A stretch of DNA of 64,000 nucleotides from Symbiodinium natans (taxonomy: Eukaryota > Sar > Dinophyceae > Suessiales > Symbiodiniaceae): NCBI GenBank assembly GCA_905221605.1, contig CAJNDS010002602.1, positions 124,001-188,000 of the forward strand, in the 5' to 3' direction. Both the position numbers and the translations under genes were made by a program. Positions 34,901-45,575 of this stretch are shown one piece after another; the first letter of the stretch is position 1; each line of letters opens with the position of its first letter. Under the pieces are notes generated by a model, which saw only the letters and a program-made list of their open reading frames with translations, searched no databases and was not told the DNA's origin.

Positions 34901-37066
34901 ACGTGTTGTGTTTAGTCTGCTGTTCTAAATCGCATCATGTGCGGCAAATTTGCAGGAGCTGGTGGCAGCAGCATGCTTGTTTGCGACTGCACACTCGGTG
35001 GCAGCGTGGTATTTTGACCCCCGGTTGCAAAATGGATCACATGCCGCTTCTTGTTCTTACATATTTAAATTGTCCGAGCGCCTTGACATGTGCTCTCGCT
35101 TCCACGTCCACTCTGGCAAGGCTCCGGGCAGCAACGTCTGGCAGAAAGCTCGACATCTGCCCGTGGCCCCCGCTGTGCAAGGACACAGCGGCAGTGCCCA
35201 CACAAGCACGGGAAGTAAGAGTCTTGAACCGGACGACTCCTTTCTTCTTGCTTTGGGAGCTGCATAAGGCAGCAGACATAGGCTGCTCTGAGGCTGACAC
35301 AAGACTTTTGACGGAGACAAGTTGGAGAAGCTTTCTGCAACAACCAGTGCAGGACTCCTTGTGGCGCTTACTTGTCACTTGGGCTCCATCGCGCGCGGGG
35401 CCTTTGCAGTTGCACTGCTCCGACGCATGGTTTGCATCAGTTTTTGGCCAGGTATCGTGGTTCAGAAGTCCAGCTGATCCATAGTCCCTTCATTCTCCTT
35501 CTCCAGCCCGGACACAGCCCAGGCTTTCTGCGCTGGGCACTCTGGTCTTTACATCTGGCTGTCGCGCGCCAGGAGGCTCCCACAGCAACTCAGTATCAAC
35601 GCAGAAAGTACAGGGTAACAAGTTGCATTGGCCAGGATGACAAGGGCAAGCGCAAGTCGCGAGGCTGCTGCGCTTGCATCGCTGCTTCCGGCTCAGCTCG
35701 AAGCTGTCGGACATCGCAAGCAAGAAAGCCTAAGGAAGCCGGGTAGCTGGAGTCAGGATGCAAGCTTGGCTCGGAATCGGGCAGCAGACATGGCGCAACT
35801 CGGACCGTTAGGTTGCGTGCGACTCTCTCATGGCGACGCTTCAAGCATGGACCGAGTTTCTCAGCAGCCACGCATATGCACCTGAACTGCACAGCTTGCT
35901 GGCTGCTAGCATTCGTTTTTTTCTGGCGATGCAATTTTGTTTAGAATATGACAAAAGCAACCGGCTTGGCCGTGTGCATGTGATCCGAGGTGGATATTGC
36001 GCTTAGCTCCACCAGCTACGCTATGGCAGCTTCGAAGGATCGGACTGTCGAAGTTTTGTCGAGCTCGCTCGAGGAAGGGCACACATCAACAATACCCGAG
36101 GCTTCCAAGCTGCTCCGAAGCGACGCTGGTCTTGTGACCATGCTGTCTATCGTGGCCTGGTTCTTGATGCTCGGCCAATCTACAGCAAGTGCCAGTAGGG
36201 CCGGATTAACTCAACCTGACTGTGCCTTCCCGAGCACTTGGCTTGGCTTGTCTCCCTGGAGCGCCAGGGAGTCCAAACTCAGGCGTTTGATGGGGAGCCT
36301 GGGGCTCGCTGCTGCTGCAGCCTTGGCAGCTAGGACTGCCGTGGCAAGGCCATCAGCTTCCGTTCAGAGGTCTGCATCAGGTCTTTATCAGGCCCCTGTA
36401 GTGCGACTTCAGCTGACGGCTTTTTGTCCGTCCATGATAGTCGCAAGAGCGGTGTGCCATAATTGACAGGCACGCGGACTGGTACCACTTGTTGTCCGAG
36501 CTGCGCTTCCAGTTGCAGGTTCGCTAGTCGTCGTGCATGCATGTTCCAGTGTATGTAACAGGCCCAGGCATCGTTTCCTGCGACATGTGGGTTTAGTTTG
36601 TAAATCCAAGGGGCCGACGGAGTATCTAGTGTGCAACACACAGGGTGCGTGTTGGTGGGGGGGGAGGGGCGACATACCCCCATTTGTTCGGCTTTCAGGT
36701 GTCAGACTTCCCATACGCAGCAGCGCAGCTTTCCCTGCTCTACGAGGAGGTGCAGGCATGGTTTGCCAAGATCTTGTTTTCATGTCTCTTGTGTGACCTG
36801 AGGTCAAGCTGGGCTTAGGGTTCATGTCACTCAGGTCAGTTGTGGGAGCCTTCAAGATCCTGCACACTTTGTTGTGCTTGTTTTGCCGTGAGGCCGTCAG
36901 CCCCGAACTGTTGGGAGACTTGGTGGCACCACTGCTCTCTGGATTTGGGCAGCTATTGTGATCCGTTGTTTACGGGTCGTGCTCTTAACTCAATGTAGCT
37001 CTGTCATGCAGGCATTCTGACTGCCATTGCCACGATGCTGGTCAGCCGAGCCCTGCTTTTCAATGT
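31947..37066 (+). CDS. Choline transporter-like (CTL/SLC44) membrane protein, multi-exon, incomplete model
   Basis: SLC44 proteins have about ten membrane helices and move choline or related solutes. Supported pieces: 31947 to about 32018 (NPWVDRYCVP, matching the family's LNRCVP site), 32688-32839 (DWFMGCFERLQ then LWALLVSLVYLLCLRFF), 33080-33114 (TDSIKSVAC), 33136 to about 33200 (LLPLVVTSVSLATGG), 34956 to about 35020 (ELVAAACLFATAHSVAAWYF), 35353 to about 35430 (CHLGSIARGAFAVALLRRM, the HLGSLAFGS-type motif), 35990 to about 36180 (VDIALSSTSYAMAASKD), 36835-36941 (SVVGAFKILHTLLCLF) and 37012 to about 37066 (ILTAIATMLVSRALLFNVE). The last two join in phase across a GA donor. Several loops and both termini are missing. 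The order of the motifs fits the family well; the ends are not defined. Confidence 0.75.
32455..32565. repeat. TG-rich microsatellite in transporter intron
   Basis: Irregular TGTGTTTGTG units over about 110 bases. It produces valine/cysteine/phenylalanine-rich open frames in all three + frames, which are not genes. Confidence 0.9.
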
Positions 37067-39394
37067 CGAGTGTGCCTGGCTTGAATGCAACAACTCGACC
37101 ATCTGCAGACCGAAGCTCGCTACACTCTGAGGTGCTGCTTGCACGGTTCTGTACTGCTTAATCTGGGATGGCTCCGATGGTGTTATGGACAGGGTTGTAT
37201 ATAGAGAGAAGATTCCGGAGAGTTTCCCCTTTCCTGTGCGTTGTGAGACAAGTTGTGAGACGCAGGATGCCAGCCACTTACCGGAGTCCTTCTGGAAGTT
37301 TGCGAGGGACCGCGGGATTGCTTCAAAGCGCTGGCGCCTAAGACTGGACTGACAAGATCCACGCTAGCCGTCACAAATTGCCCCGGGAAGTCAGCATTCG
37401 AGTGCCAGACAGGAGATCCAAGGTCCCAAGACCTCCGCCAAGGGCTCCGGACCTCGGCGCCTGCCCTGACCTCAGGCGGCGTCAGTTTGCCAGCTTCGAC
37501 GCAGCAGGCTTGGAAGAACACTGAAGTTGTTGAAGAGATGCTCATGCCACGAGTGCTTTACTGGTGTGATGAGGCCAGAGGTTGATGTGAGACGATGACC
37601 ATTTGACGCAGTCCTGACACCGGAGCTAAAGCTCTGGCCGAGATCTTTTCTCATCTCCGGAACTGCAGTGATTACAGTGACTTCAGTCTTGCCGTAATGA
37701 ACCGCAATCCCACTTCACTAGCTGGGATGTGGGCCACTTGAGGTGGGGCAGCAGGTAGCCAAGGAACTATGTGGCTTTGTTTGCCGACCGAACTTCGATT
37801 TGGGAGCTTCGGCATGTATGTTTGACACACTACCTGCTCATGAGAAAGCCAATAGTTCCTTGGCTTGGGGGCAATTGTGCTGTGCTCAGGGGTCAGTGCA
37901 CGCAGCAATGAAAAAAGTGGGTGCAGCACAATGCCGCGCAATCCAGAACATGCAGCACCATGTAGCAGTGAATCATGATTTTAGCCTTCTAAGTACCGAT
38001 TGTTTGGTGGCCCAGAAATATCTCGATGCTCCTGTTCACGCTCACGCGCCTCCGTAAATCTTCAGATTTCTCCAACAATATTTCACAATTACGCTGCAGA
38101 CTCCTTCCCATGCCCTGACACGCTTCATCACATGTCAACTTTGTCCACTAGCAGCATGCAAGACAGCACCTGCCGATTCCCTTGTGATTGCTGAACTCTC
38201 GCGGGTGGAGAGCAAAGCAGCTTTCACAGAGCGCAGCAACCCCACACCATGCAAAGAGTGGGTGACGATCACCGTACGCAGCTCAATAAACTCACCAGTT
38301 CCTAGCAGCAGAGCAAGAGCCCCTTTGAATACACGATGGGGCGACGCCGAGGACGTTCGAGGCATGGCCCTGAATTGTACGGGTTAGGTTGAAAGCTGCT
38401 CGGGTTTCCACGTCCTGCCTGTCTTTGGCTTTTCTGCGGATGCCTAGGCGTGATGAGCTCGGTGTGGGACTTGACAGGGGCAGGCGGGGCAATCTGCGGG
38501 TGCATGAAGAATTAGGAGAGAGGCGGATGTGTGCAGAATGTAGGGGAGCGGACGAAAAGAAAGGAGTCTGAGCACGTTCGAATACATGATTCTCCTGCAA
38601 GTCAAGTCAGGTGTCTAGAATCTAGAAACTTGGATGATGCGAGCCGCTCCATTTTTGCAGGGCGTGGTTCGGCCAAGGTGGGCGTTTTCTGCGTTGAGAA
38701 GTCAGCATTTTTTGATCGTTTGATCGCAGCTAGCTGCGAGGCCAGCCAAGAGAGGCCGACCTTGCCTCCAGGTGGAATGTTGCTTCATTCAACGAAACGT
38801 CATGAAACCAACATAGGGGTTGCCGCGCGGTTCATGCTTAGAAGCTGCGGCATGTCTGGGCATATTGCAGTCGACAGGCCTGCATCTGGAGCGATGGCCT
38901 TTGCCGGTGCAGCTACCTGAGATTGGGGTGACGAGTGAGGGATGCCTTGTGATGCCTTCCTCGCTTGCGGGATGCGACACCCACGAGTCAAGGTCTGGCC
39001 AGCTACTTGCTGTTGCTGTGCAGTCGCATCTGATAGCCGTCGGGTGGCCTGGAGTGTTGTTCCTGCGCAGAGACCCTTTTCCACCAGGACGGAACACAGA
39101 CGATGTGCCCGAGGTTGTGGAAGCCAGCCGATCCAACACGGTAGTTGCCGTCACCTTAGCCCTTGGGAGTGCCTGGCCTGCTAGCCCACAGCACTTTCAA
39201 ACGCACACTTCTGTCCAGCACTTCGGGGAACGATGCTGGAACCGATTCCTCAAGCTGTGAATCTGCGAAGGCTTTCGAACCAGAACCGTCAGGCAAAGCG
39301 TGGTTAGGGAGAGAGGGCCGAGCAATAAGATAGTCACGAGGGCCGATTTGCCACAGCCAGAGACACCAGTAGATTACCACACGGCCTCTCGAGG
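37067..39394. other. No recognised gene
   Basis: About 2.3 kb between the transporter and the MYND protein. A frame at 37523-37585 (VVEEMLMPRVLYWCDEARG, then stop) may be coding. Frames at 38640-38920 and 38820-39260 are open but unconvincing. The 3' end of the transporter should lie at the left end of this stretch. Confidence 0.35.
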
Positions 39395-40936
39395 ATGGTT
39401 GGTACTAGCACCAGCTTGATACTGCTAGATTTGTGTCTTGCTCTCGGCCCGCTAGCAGCCATGGGTGCCCACACTGCCGATTCAGAGAAGGGCGGCGACA
39501 ACAACTGCAACTTCTGCCAAGCACCATCAGCGATGTTCCGCTGCTCACGTTGTAAAATCGCAAAGTTCTGCAATGCCACGTGCTTTCAGTCTGCTTGGAA
39601 GACTCACAGATCGAACTGCTATGTGCAAGATGATCCCACACCGACACCAACAGTGGATGAGCGTGTGTATGCACGTCAGTCAGGCGAGCAATCGCAATCC
39701 AACATTGCACACGGTCGAATCTTTGTTTCCATTGCTGCATATTGTGATCCGGAGCTAACAGAGACCTTGAAGTCCATGTTGCATCAGTGCAAAAGACCAG
39801 ACTTGCTTTACGTGGGTCTGGTGTGGCAGGGTGATGTTGAAGATGGTGAGCCTTTATCCGGGGAGGGCCTGGATGATTTGCGAAGGCTCTGGCACATCGA
39901 TGCTGATGGCGCGGTTGACCCGCACGAGCATGGGACTGGTAACTTGATTCCAGAGCTTCCGGGTGAAGCTAAGATGAGATCCCAATCATTGCTTGGGGGC
40001 AGGCTACGCATGATCCGCATGCAAGCAGGCGATGCACGAGGCCCATGTTGGGCCAGATATCTTGCTCAGCTCTTATGGCGAGGAGAGGAACTCTACTTAC
40101 AGCTTGACAGCCACATGCGCTTTGTACCTGCATGGGATGAGGAGGCCCGCTGCCAGCTCATGATGTGTGCGAAGCACTCTAGCAAGCCCGTTCTATGCAG
40201 TTATGGCAGAGCTTATCCTCTGGGTATGCCCTACACTGAAACCCCGACAAATTTAACGGCCTGCTTGAATTGCGCCGGGTTTTTCGACAGCAACAATGTT
40301 CTGAACATCCGCTACCGGTCGCTGGTTCGAGACTGGGACGAGCCGCGAGCAAGTTTTTTCTGGAGCGCACACTTTTCATTCTCTTCCGCTGATGTGATAC
40401 GTGAGGTGCCCTACGACCCTCGATTGCGTATGCTTTTCTTCGGAGAAGAAATTCTGATGACCGTGCGACTGTTCACAAATGGTTGGGACCTCTTCTCTCC
40501 TTGCTCAGGTCTTGTATTTCATCTTTGGCAGCGAGACTACCGGAGGGTTTACGCAGACGACATGCGCGAACTGTATCGGGATTTAAGCCACAGCTCCAGG
40601 AAACGCTTGCATGGCTTGCTCGGCTCCGGGGCATTGCCATTCTTCGAAGAAACTTACAGGTGGCCATTGCCAGGTGGTTCCAACGCTGGCCCGGATGCTT
40701 TCGAGTTGGGAAGCTATCGATCCCTTGCTGAGTATGAAGAAGCGGCTGGTGTCAGTTTCAGGAACAGGCACCTGAGTGATTTTGCACTCCGTGGCGGAGC
40801 CCCCTCCGAGGATTTCTTCATGACGCAGGAGGAGGGCGGGCAAGCTGCGGTGGAGATGCAGTGCAGGGGCGACATGTTAAGGATGCAAGAGAGCAAACGA
40901 AAACGGGTGAGCGGGTTCAACCATTCGTTCACTTGA
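39395..40936 (+). CDS. MYND zinc finger fused to GT60-type GlcNAc-transferase domain, 513 aa, intronless
   Basis: One uninterrupted frame. Residues 38-75 form a MYND finger (C38, C41, C50, C53, C59, C63, H71, C75). Residues about 107-380 match the GlcNAc-transferase family of Dictyostelium Gnt1, which adds GlcNAc to Skp1: IFVSIAAYCDPELTETLKSM at the start, ARYLAQLLWRGEELYLQLDS with the acidic metal motif DSH at 238-240, MRFVPAWDEE, a late FFGEEILMTVRLFTNGWDLF and a closing HLWQRDYR. MYND fingers bind proline-rich peptides, so the finger could bring the enzyme to a partner; that is inference. The first 22 residues are hydrophobic (LILLDLCLALGPLAAM); M23 at 39461 is an alternative start giving a soluble protein, which suits a cytosolic enzyme better. 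No intron is needed, unlike its neighbours. Acceptor protein unknown. Confidence 0.93.
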   Translation: MVGTSTSLILLDLCLALGPLAAMGAHTADSEKGGDNNCNFCQAPSAMFRCSRCKIAKFCNATCFQSAWKTHRSNCYVQDDPTPTPTVDERVYARQSGEQSQSNIAHGRIFVSIAAYCDPELTETLKSMLHQCKRPDLLYVGLVWQGDVEDGEPLSGEGLDDLRRLWHIDADGAVDPHEHGTGNLIPELPGEAKMRSQSLLGGRLRMIRMQAGDARGPCWARYLAQLLWRGEELYLQLDSHMRFVPAWDEEARCQLMMCAKHSSKPVLCSYGRAYPLGMPYTETPTNLTACLNCAGFFDSNNVLNIRYRSLVRDWDEPRASFFWSAHFSFSSADVIREVPYDPRLRMLFFGEEILMTVRLFTNGWDLFSPCSGLVFHLWQRDYRRVYADDMRELYRDLSHSSRKRLHGLLGSGALPFFEETYRWPLPGGSNAGPDAFELGSYRSLAEYEEAAGVSFRNRHLSDFALRGGAPSEDFFMTQEEGGQAAVEMQCRGDMLRMQESKRKRVSGFNHSFT

Positions 40937-42010
40937 GTGCTTCGTTCTTCTGTATGCCCCAGTCAGGTCCAGCCCCTTCCTGGGAAAGGCTTGAGCCGCG
41001 ATGCACGTGTGAGCACAGCGTAGCACATGAATTATTGTTTTTTTTGTTTTTTTAAATTTTTGTTGCCGTTTGCTGTGTTTCTTAGCGGAAGCCTCACAAG
41101 CACCAAAAATCGTAGGCACACAAGCTCTTGGCGCCGACAGCCTACTGCTGCATGCAGAGCAGCGCGCTCGACGGCCTGCTGAGTCAACTTTGTGCTCCTT
41201 GAAGCTTCGGGTCCACTCGGCATGCGCGATCATGCAAGTTCTTTGCATGCAGCGCCACTTACTGTAGTCGCCTAGTCAACTGCAATCATGGAGGCCACCC
41301 GCAACTGCTGCAAGCTTGGGTAAGCATGTCAGGTTTGATTTGATTCTGCAGCCCGAGAGTTCTCAAGCCCATTTTAGTAGTTTCTTGACGTTGTGTTGCG
41401 CGCAGCTTCGGTAGTTCGTTTCTAGGTAGGGGCCACGTCTCACACAGGCAGGGGTCCGTTCGGAAACTTGCTTGCGCTGCAGACCTGGTACTGGCATAGT
41501 CGGCAACCAATCAATGTTCTAAGTGCTGATGCCAGGCTTTGCCAGGTTCACAAGTTGAGTAGTTCCCATTTCATGGATGTGGGTAATGTTTTGTGATGCC
41601 AGCATCGTTCCACTGTGTGCGGCTCTGCCCCGTGCAGTAAATAGCTGTGAATTCCCACGCAGATCTGCCACGCCTTCTTGTTATCGTTGTCATCATCTGC
41701 CTGTCAGATCTCTCGCTGGCGTTTGCGGATGGCCGACGGCGGCTATGGCGGGGCAGCTCCGTCGTTGGATTCGCTCTTCAGAGGCACGACTTGTGTGCCC
41801 ATGCCATCAATGTAGCGGGAGTCTATAGTCACTGTAGTCTTTACTTGCTGAAAGAAGGGCCTTCCAGATTTCAGCCGCTGTTTCGATCTATTGGCTCATG
41901 TCTGCCCCTCCAGGCAAAGCCAAGAAGAAGATCAAGAACCTTGGCCTGCTCTGATTGGTTGGGAGCAGCTAGTGGTTGTTTAAGAAGCTGACGTATATAC
42001 TCCTCTCTGT
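40937..42010. other. No recognised gene
   Basis: About 1.1 kb. A frame at 41650-41740 carries a hydrophobic stretch (LPRLLVIVVIICLSDLSLAF) that could be a signal or membrane segment in an exon after an ACGCAG acceptor. Nothing else is supported. The region just after the MYND gene (41030-41065) is T-rich with no known polyadenylation signal. Confidence 0.35.
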
Positions 42011-42206
42011 CAGTTTTGGCGAAGACCCGGTGTACTGTTGCAACGTGAAGCTCCAAAGACTAAGGCCCATGAACTTCAATCCGACCTTCAAAGCTGCGGG
42101 GCCCACGTTGCCAAAGGGCCCTGCTGCCGCGTTGAGGCGCCGGGAGTTGTTCAAGAGAATTTGGCAGAACTTCGCTTTACGAAATAGGTTTGTGCCTTCG
42201 GCGTGA
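42011..42206 (+). CDS. Terminal exon of an unidentified protein
   Basis: After a CTGTCAG acceptor a frame reads FGEDPVYCCNVKLQRLRP, MNFNPTFKAAGPTLPKGP and a basic end RRRELFKRIWQNFALRN before a stop at 42204-42206. The basic, aromatic-rich C terminus resembles small RNA-binding or ribosomal proteins, but I cannot name it. A second + frame in the same interval is also open to about 42188, so the frame choice rests on composition only. Confidence 0.4.
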
Positions 42207-42521
42207 TGGCTTTTGTTTGTGCGACACTGGGGCAACGAAGTGCCTTTGCAGCCTCGAAAGGCCTATGGGAGGCAGTGCCTGGGCAGCTTGTGATGCCGCG
42301 GAACGTATTCAGCGGATATCAAGCGTGTCTAGAATGTTTAAGCGAGCTCGTATGCCGTATGCCCAGCAGATGCTTAGCAGGACAAGTGCCTGTTGGCATC
42401 TGAGGTGCTTTCAATTCTTCACCCAGCTCCAGTACGGAAGGATGGGCGAGAGAGCTGAAGAAGGACAGAGGCTTTCATTCACTCCAATCGCACCGAGGAG
42501 CAAAGTTGAATGCTGTTGCAG

Positions 42522-44263
42522 GACCAAGACCTTCTCAAAAGCTGTGGGCTTTGGGTCAAAGAAGTCGAGGGGGATGGCGCCTGCTTGTTTCGAGCGTTCC
42601 TTATTCGTGCACCAATCAAGGCAGTTCCTGTGCAGTGGCTTTTTGTAGTGCTTGACCCATGTTTCCTTGACTCACTGTTGCGTTGAGTCGGGTTCCCCAT
42701 GGCAGCCCGTCAGCTGAGGTTTGCCGACCAGTTGGTTGCAGACGAACTTGACGCTCATGCAACTTGACCTTGAGACTTAATCGGTCGTGCGCCTGCTTTC
42801 CAGCACAAACCTTTGCATGGTGTGGGCAATCTTCCATAGCTATGGGGCCATGGGCAAGAATGTGAACTCCGTGTTCTCGTGCATCCCTGTGCCTTGCATG
42901 GTTACGTCGGCTACGCGTGGAAGTATGGCTGGTGTAAGCGACTAGCAAGTGCACCTCAAAACCCGAACAGCAAAAGAGGGAGGTTGTACAAGCATGTGCT
43001 GTGCACGTGGGCACTGACAAAACGTCCGAGGCGCAGATGCGAGAGCGCTGCGTAGACTTCATGGAGGCCCACAGAGATGACTTCGAGCCTTTCATAGATG
43101 CAGCTTGGTGGCATGCATAACTTCTTTCATATGTACAGGGTACGCTCCGAGAACGTGTCAGGCAGCAGCCACTGAAGTAGCGCTCCTGCATTGGATTTTC
43201 AATCGCATGAAGTGTGGCGACATGTAGGGTGCACCCTGATGGTAGTGGAGGGAGGGCAAAGTACTGTTCGGGTGTCAAGATATGGTGCTGTGATGGCTCG
43301 AAGCAAGTCGGCAAACAACGATCGGTCCTGTTCCTCTCCCTGCGACTAAGCTGCAAGTGATGTGCGTCATGCCGGCAATTGCCACGGACCAATGCTGTTA
43401 TCTTGGTTTTGGTTTCTTCAATTAAGTGCAGCCTGAGAAGATAAGGTGACCATGGGACAGCTGCAGCTTCAGTGCTGCTGCTGTCGAGAGAGAGCATCTT
43501 GGATATCCGAAGTCGGCTTCGTGCAGAGCAAGGAGTGTATGGGGTTTGCGGCTGACACATTGTGACGCATTCTGGAAGGAAGAGTTTGGATCTCTGCTCG
43601 GCGTGGAGCAGCTACCTGGACTCCAAGACACCGATGGCAAGAACGGTTGCTGGGCCGCGGAGTAGTTCTGAAGCAGAGCAGCGGGAAAGGGCCGAAGGTG
43701 GAGATTGGAGACTCCAGCTCGTACAGTGTGCGACCCTGTTGTCTGCTGACGCTGCTGCGAAAGTCTAAAGCTGCAGGCTGTCACTCCCCGGTGCCTGACA
43801 ATCGATGCATTGATCAAGAGCTGCAGCTGGCTCACGCAGCTTTGTCGGACATGAGCAGATGAGCATCCTTGCTGATGCAATAATTATCAAAAATTCCCCT
43901 GTGCCTACCGGGCCGCCTACCCTTGCTTACCGCTGCATTCGTTTGCTTCTGTTTGGACATGTCAAGCGGAGACTTGCGGAGTTGAGGCCTGGGACTGCGT
44001 GAAGCGAAATACCAAGAGTGTCCAGACAGAGGCACGGTTGCTACAGTTGCTAGCTGCAGCCGGTCATTCTGGAGAACATTCCCCGACGCCACCCAGGACA
44101 CTGGCGAGGTTGAAGCCAGAAGCCGAGAAGAAACCAGGGATGTGGAGGCAGGGGCTCGAACAGACTCTGACAGTAACACTTGCGGGAGACGGGGGGCGGG
44201 AACAGTAGATGAAGCGATTAAACTGAATGGTGGAAGTGACTTGATGCTTGCTTTAGCACGATG
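42522..44263 (+). CDS. OTU-domain cysteine protease, partial model
   Basis: OTU proteases cut ubiquitin or ubiquitin-like chains. Exon 42522-42595 reads DQDLLKSCGLWVKEVEGDGA then CLFRA, the catalytic Asp-Gly-x-Cys loop. A 16-nt exon 42719-42734 continues in phase with FADQL, giving the standard CLFRAFADQL. Exon 43031-43102 reads AQMRERCVDFMEAHRDDFEP then FIDA, matching the LR...F..F helix after the catalytic Cys. Donors are GT, GT and GC. A piece near 43700-43767 (DWRLQLVQCATLL) could be the W..LELxALA segment, and an open frame at 43980-44263 (SFWRTFPDATQDTGEVEAR) could be the tail; both are tentative. The final catalytic His segment was not found. A 314-codon frame on the other strand overlaps this gene and is taken as a shadow. 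Confidence 0.7.
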
Positions 44264-45050
44264 ACAAGACACATGGATCCAACTCGGCTGCGCCCACTGT
44301 CACAACGACAAGGCCCGAATTCATTAGATGTATATCGCTGTATATCTGACGTTATCTGATATCTTGCGCTCCAGGTCAAGTCAGTCTAGTCTTTGTGATG
44401 CACGTTTTCGGGGTCGTTTGCGATTGTTCTTTCCCTGCAAGGCTTTTGAAGACCTCACGCCTTCTTAGCTGGCGTTAATCATCCCAACATGTCCCAACAC
44501 CACTACTTGCATATTATTCGGCGCCCATGGTTTCTGCATTGAGGCTAACTGGCGACGGGCGAGAAACTTGTCACGAGCAGGGATTGCCATGCGATCGCTG
44601 CTGCGGGATGTTCGTGCCAGGGAGAGAATTACAAATGGCTCGCTAGCAGGGCATGTCCTTTCTGTTCGGAACGTAGAAGGAAGGAGGAGGAGCTTGCTAA
44701 GCTGTTGAGTCCTGTCGCTGCAACGCTGAAATGGGCTTATTGAGGCTTATTGGGCCCTGACCTGGGCATCAGCAGTTTCGTTGATTTCGGGACACATGAC
44801 ATGAGGTGAGGCTCGTGGACGCCCCTGCGAGAGCGAGTCCCCCGTTCGAGCAGCCTTGCGTGTACGAAGTTGGTCGGATGCTTCTGTGACTTGGTGCTGT
44901 TTGCAGATCAACTGCCACCACGCTTCCTGAACAAGTGCCAATGAAGTGTAGCTTTTCGCTGGACGCACAGCACGCGGCAGGCCAGCATGGTGGTAGCTTG
45001 ACGTGATTGCAGCCACGTTTTGAGAATCCCAGGCGACGCAGTGCGCATCC
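44264..45050. other. No recognised gene
   Basis: About 790 bases. Only short frames with no support; a shadow frame occurs on the - strand at 44747-45052. Confidence 0.4.
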
Positions 45051-45575
45051 ATGGACTTGCAGCAGAAGCAGGTGGAGGCTTGCTCAGCTGCCAGTCAGGT
45101 GATTGTTCGCGGTTGCAGGGGCCACTCCAATGTCACACAACGACTCAACGACATGACATGGCAGGACCACCCAGCCACTAGCAGCACCAGCAGCTCTCAT
45201 GGATGGCAGCGGGCCAGAAACCTTGCTCGGACTGTCAATGCTATGGGCACCTTGCTGGATGATGTCCGCTCAAAGCAGACAGAGAGTCTCGGCTGGACGC
45301 GAGCTGACCAGGTGTGTTCTTGACTGCTCGAAGCAAGTACTGTGATTTGAGGAAACCCGGTTTTGCTGAGGAACGTCTATTCCACCGACTGGACTCGGGT
45401 ACCGCGCACATCATCGCCTGCAGCGTTGGCTAAATGGCATCGCTTACGGAGTGCCTCTGACGCGGGCCACGTTTTTTCGAACATGCTTAATGGTGTTAGG
45501 AGCAGACAAACCGAAGACATGTACAGCCGGGATTGGACCAAGCCGCCATCCCATGAGGAGCAGCAGACCCAGTAG
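45051..45575 (+). CDS. Small repeat protein, 145 aa, two exons
   Basis: Exon 45051-45283 starts at ATG and ends at a GA donor (CAGACAGA|GAGTCT). Exon 45371-45575 starts after TTTGCTGAG and ends with TAG. The join restores a clear internal repeat of about 46 residues: TVNAMGTLLDDVRSKQTE then NVYSTDWTRVP, and again GHVFSNMLNGVRSRQTE then DMYSRDWTKPP. The repeat core is VRSxQTE followed by YSxDWT. Each unit also carries a Trp/His-rich linker (HGWQRARN, AKWHRLRS). I know no family with this repeat. The join is supported because it recreates the second copy's pattern exactly. Confidence 0.6.

Noticed and set aside
42616-43560. 314-codon - strand ORF, one of the longest in the window
   Set aside because: It overlaps homology-supported + strand OTU exons, is His/Ser/Thr/Arg-rich without domain features, and fits an antisense shadow.
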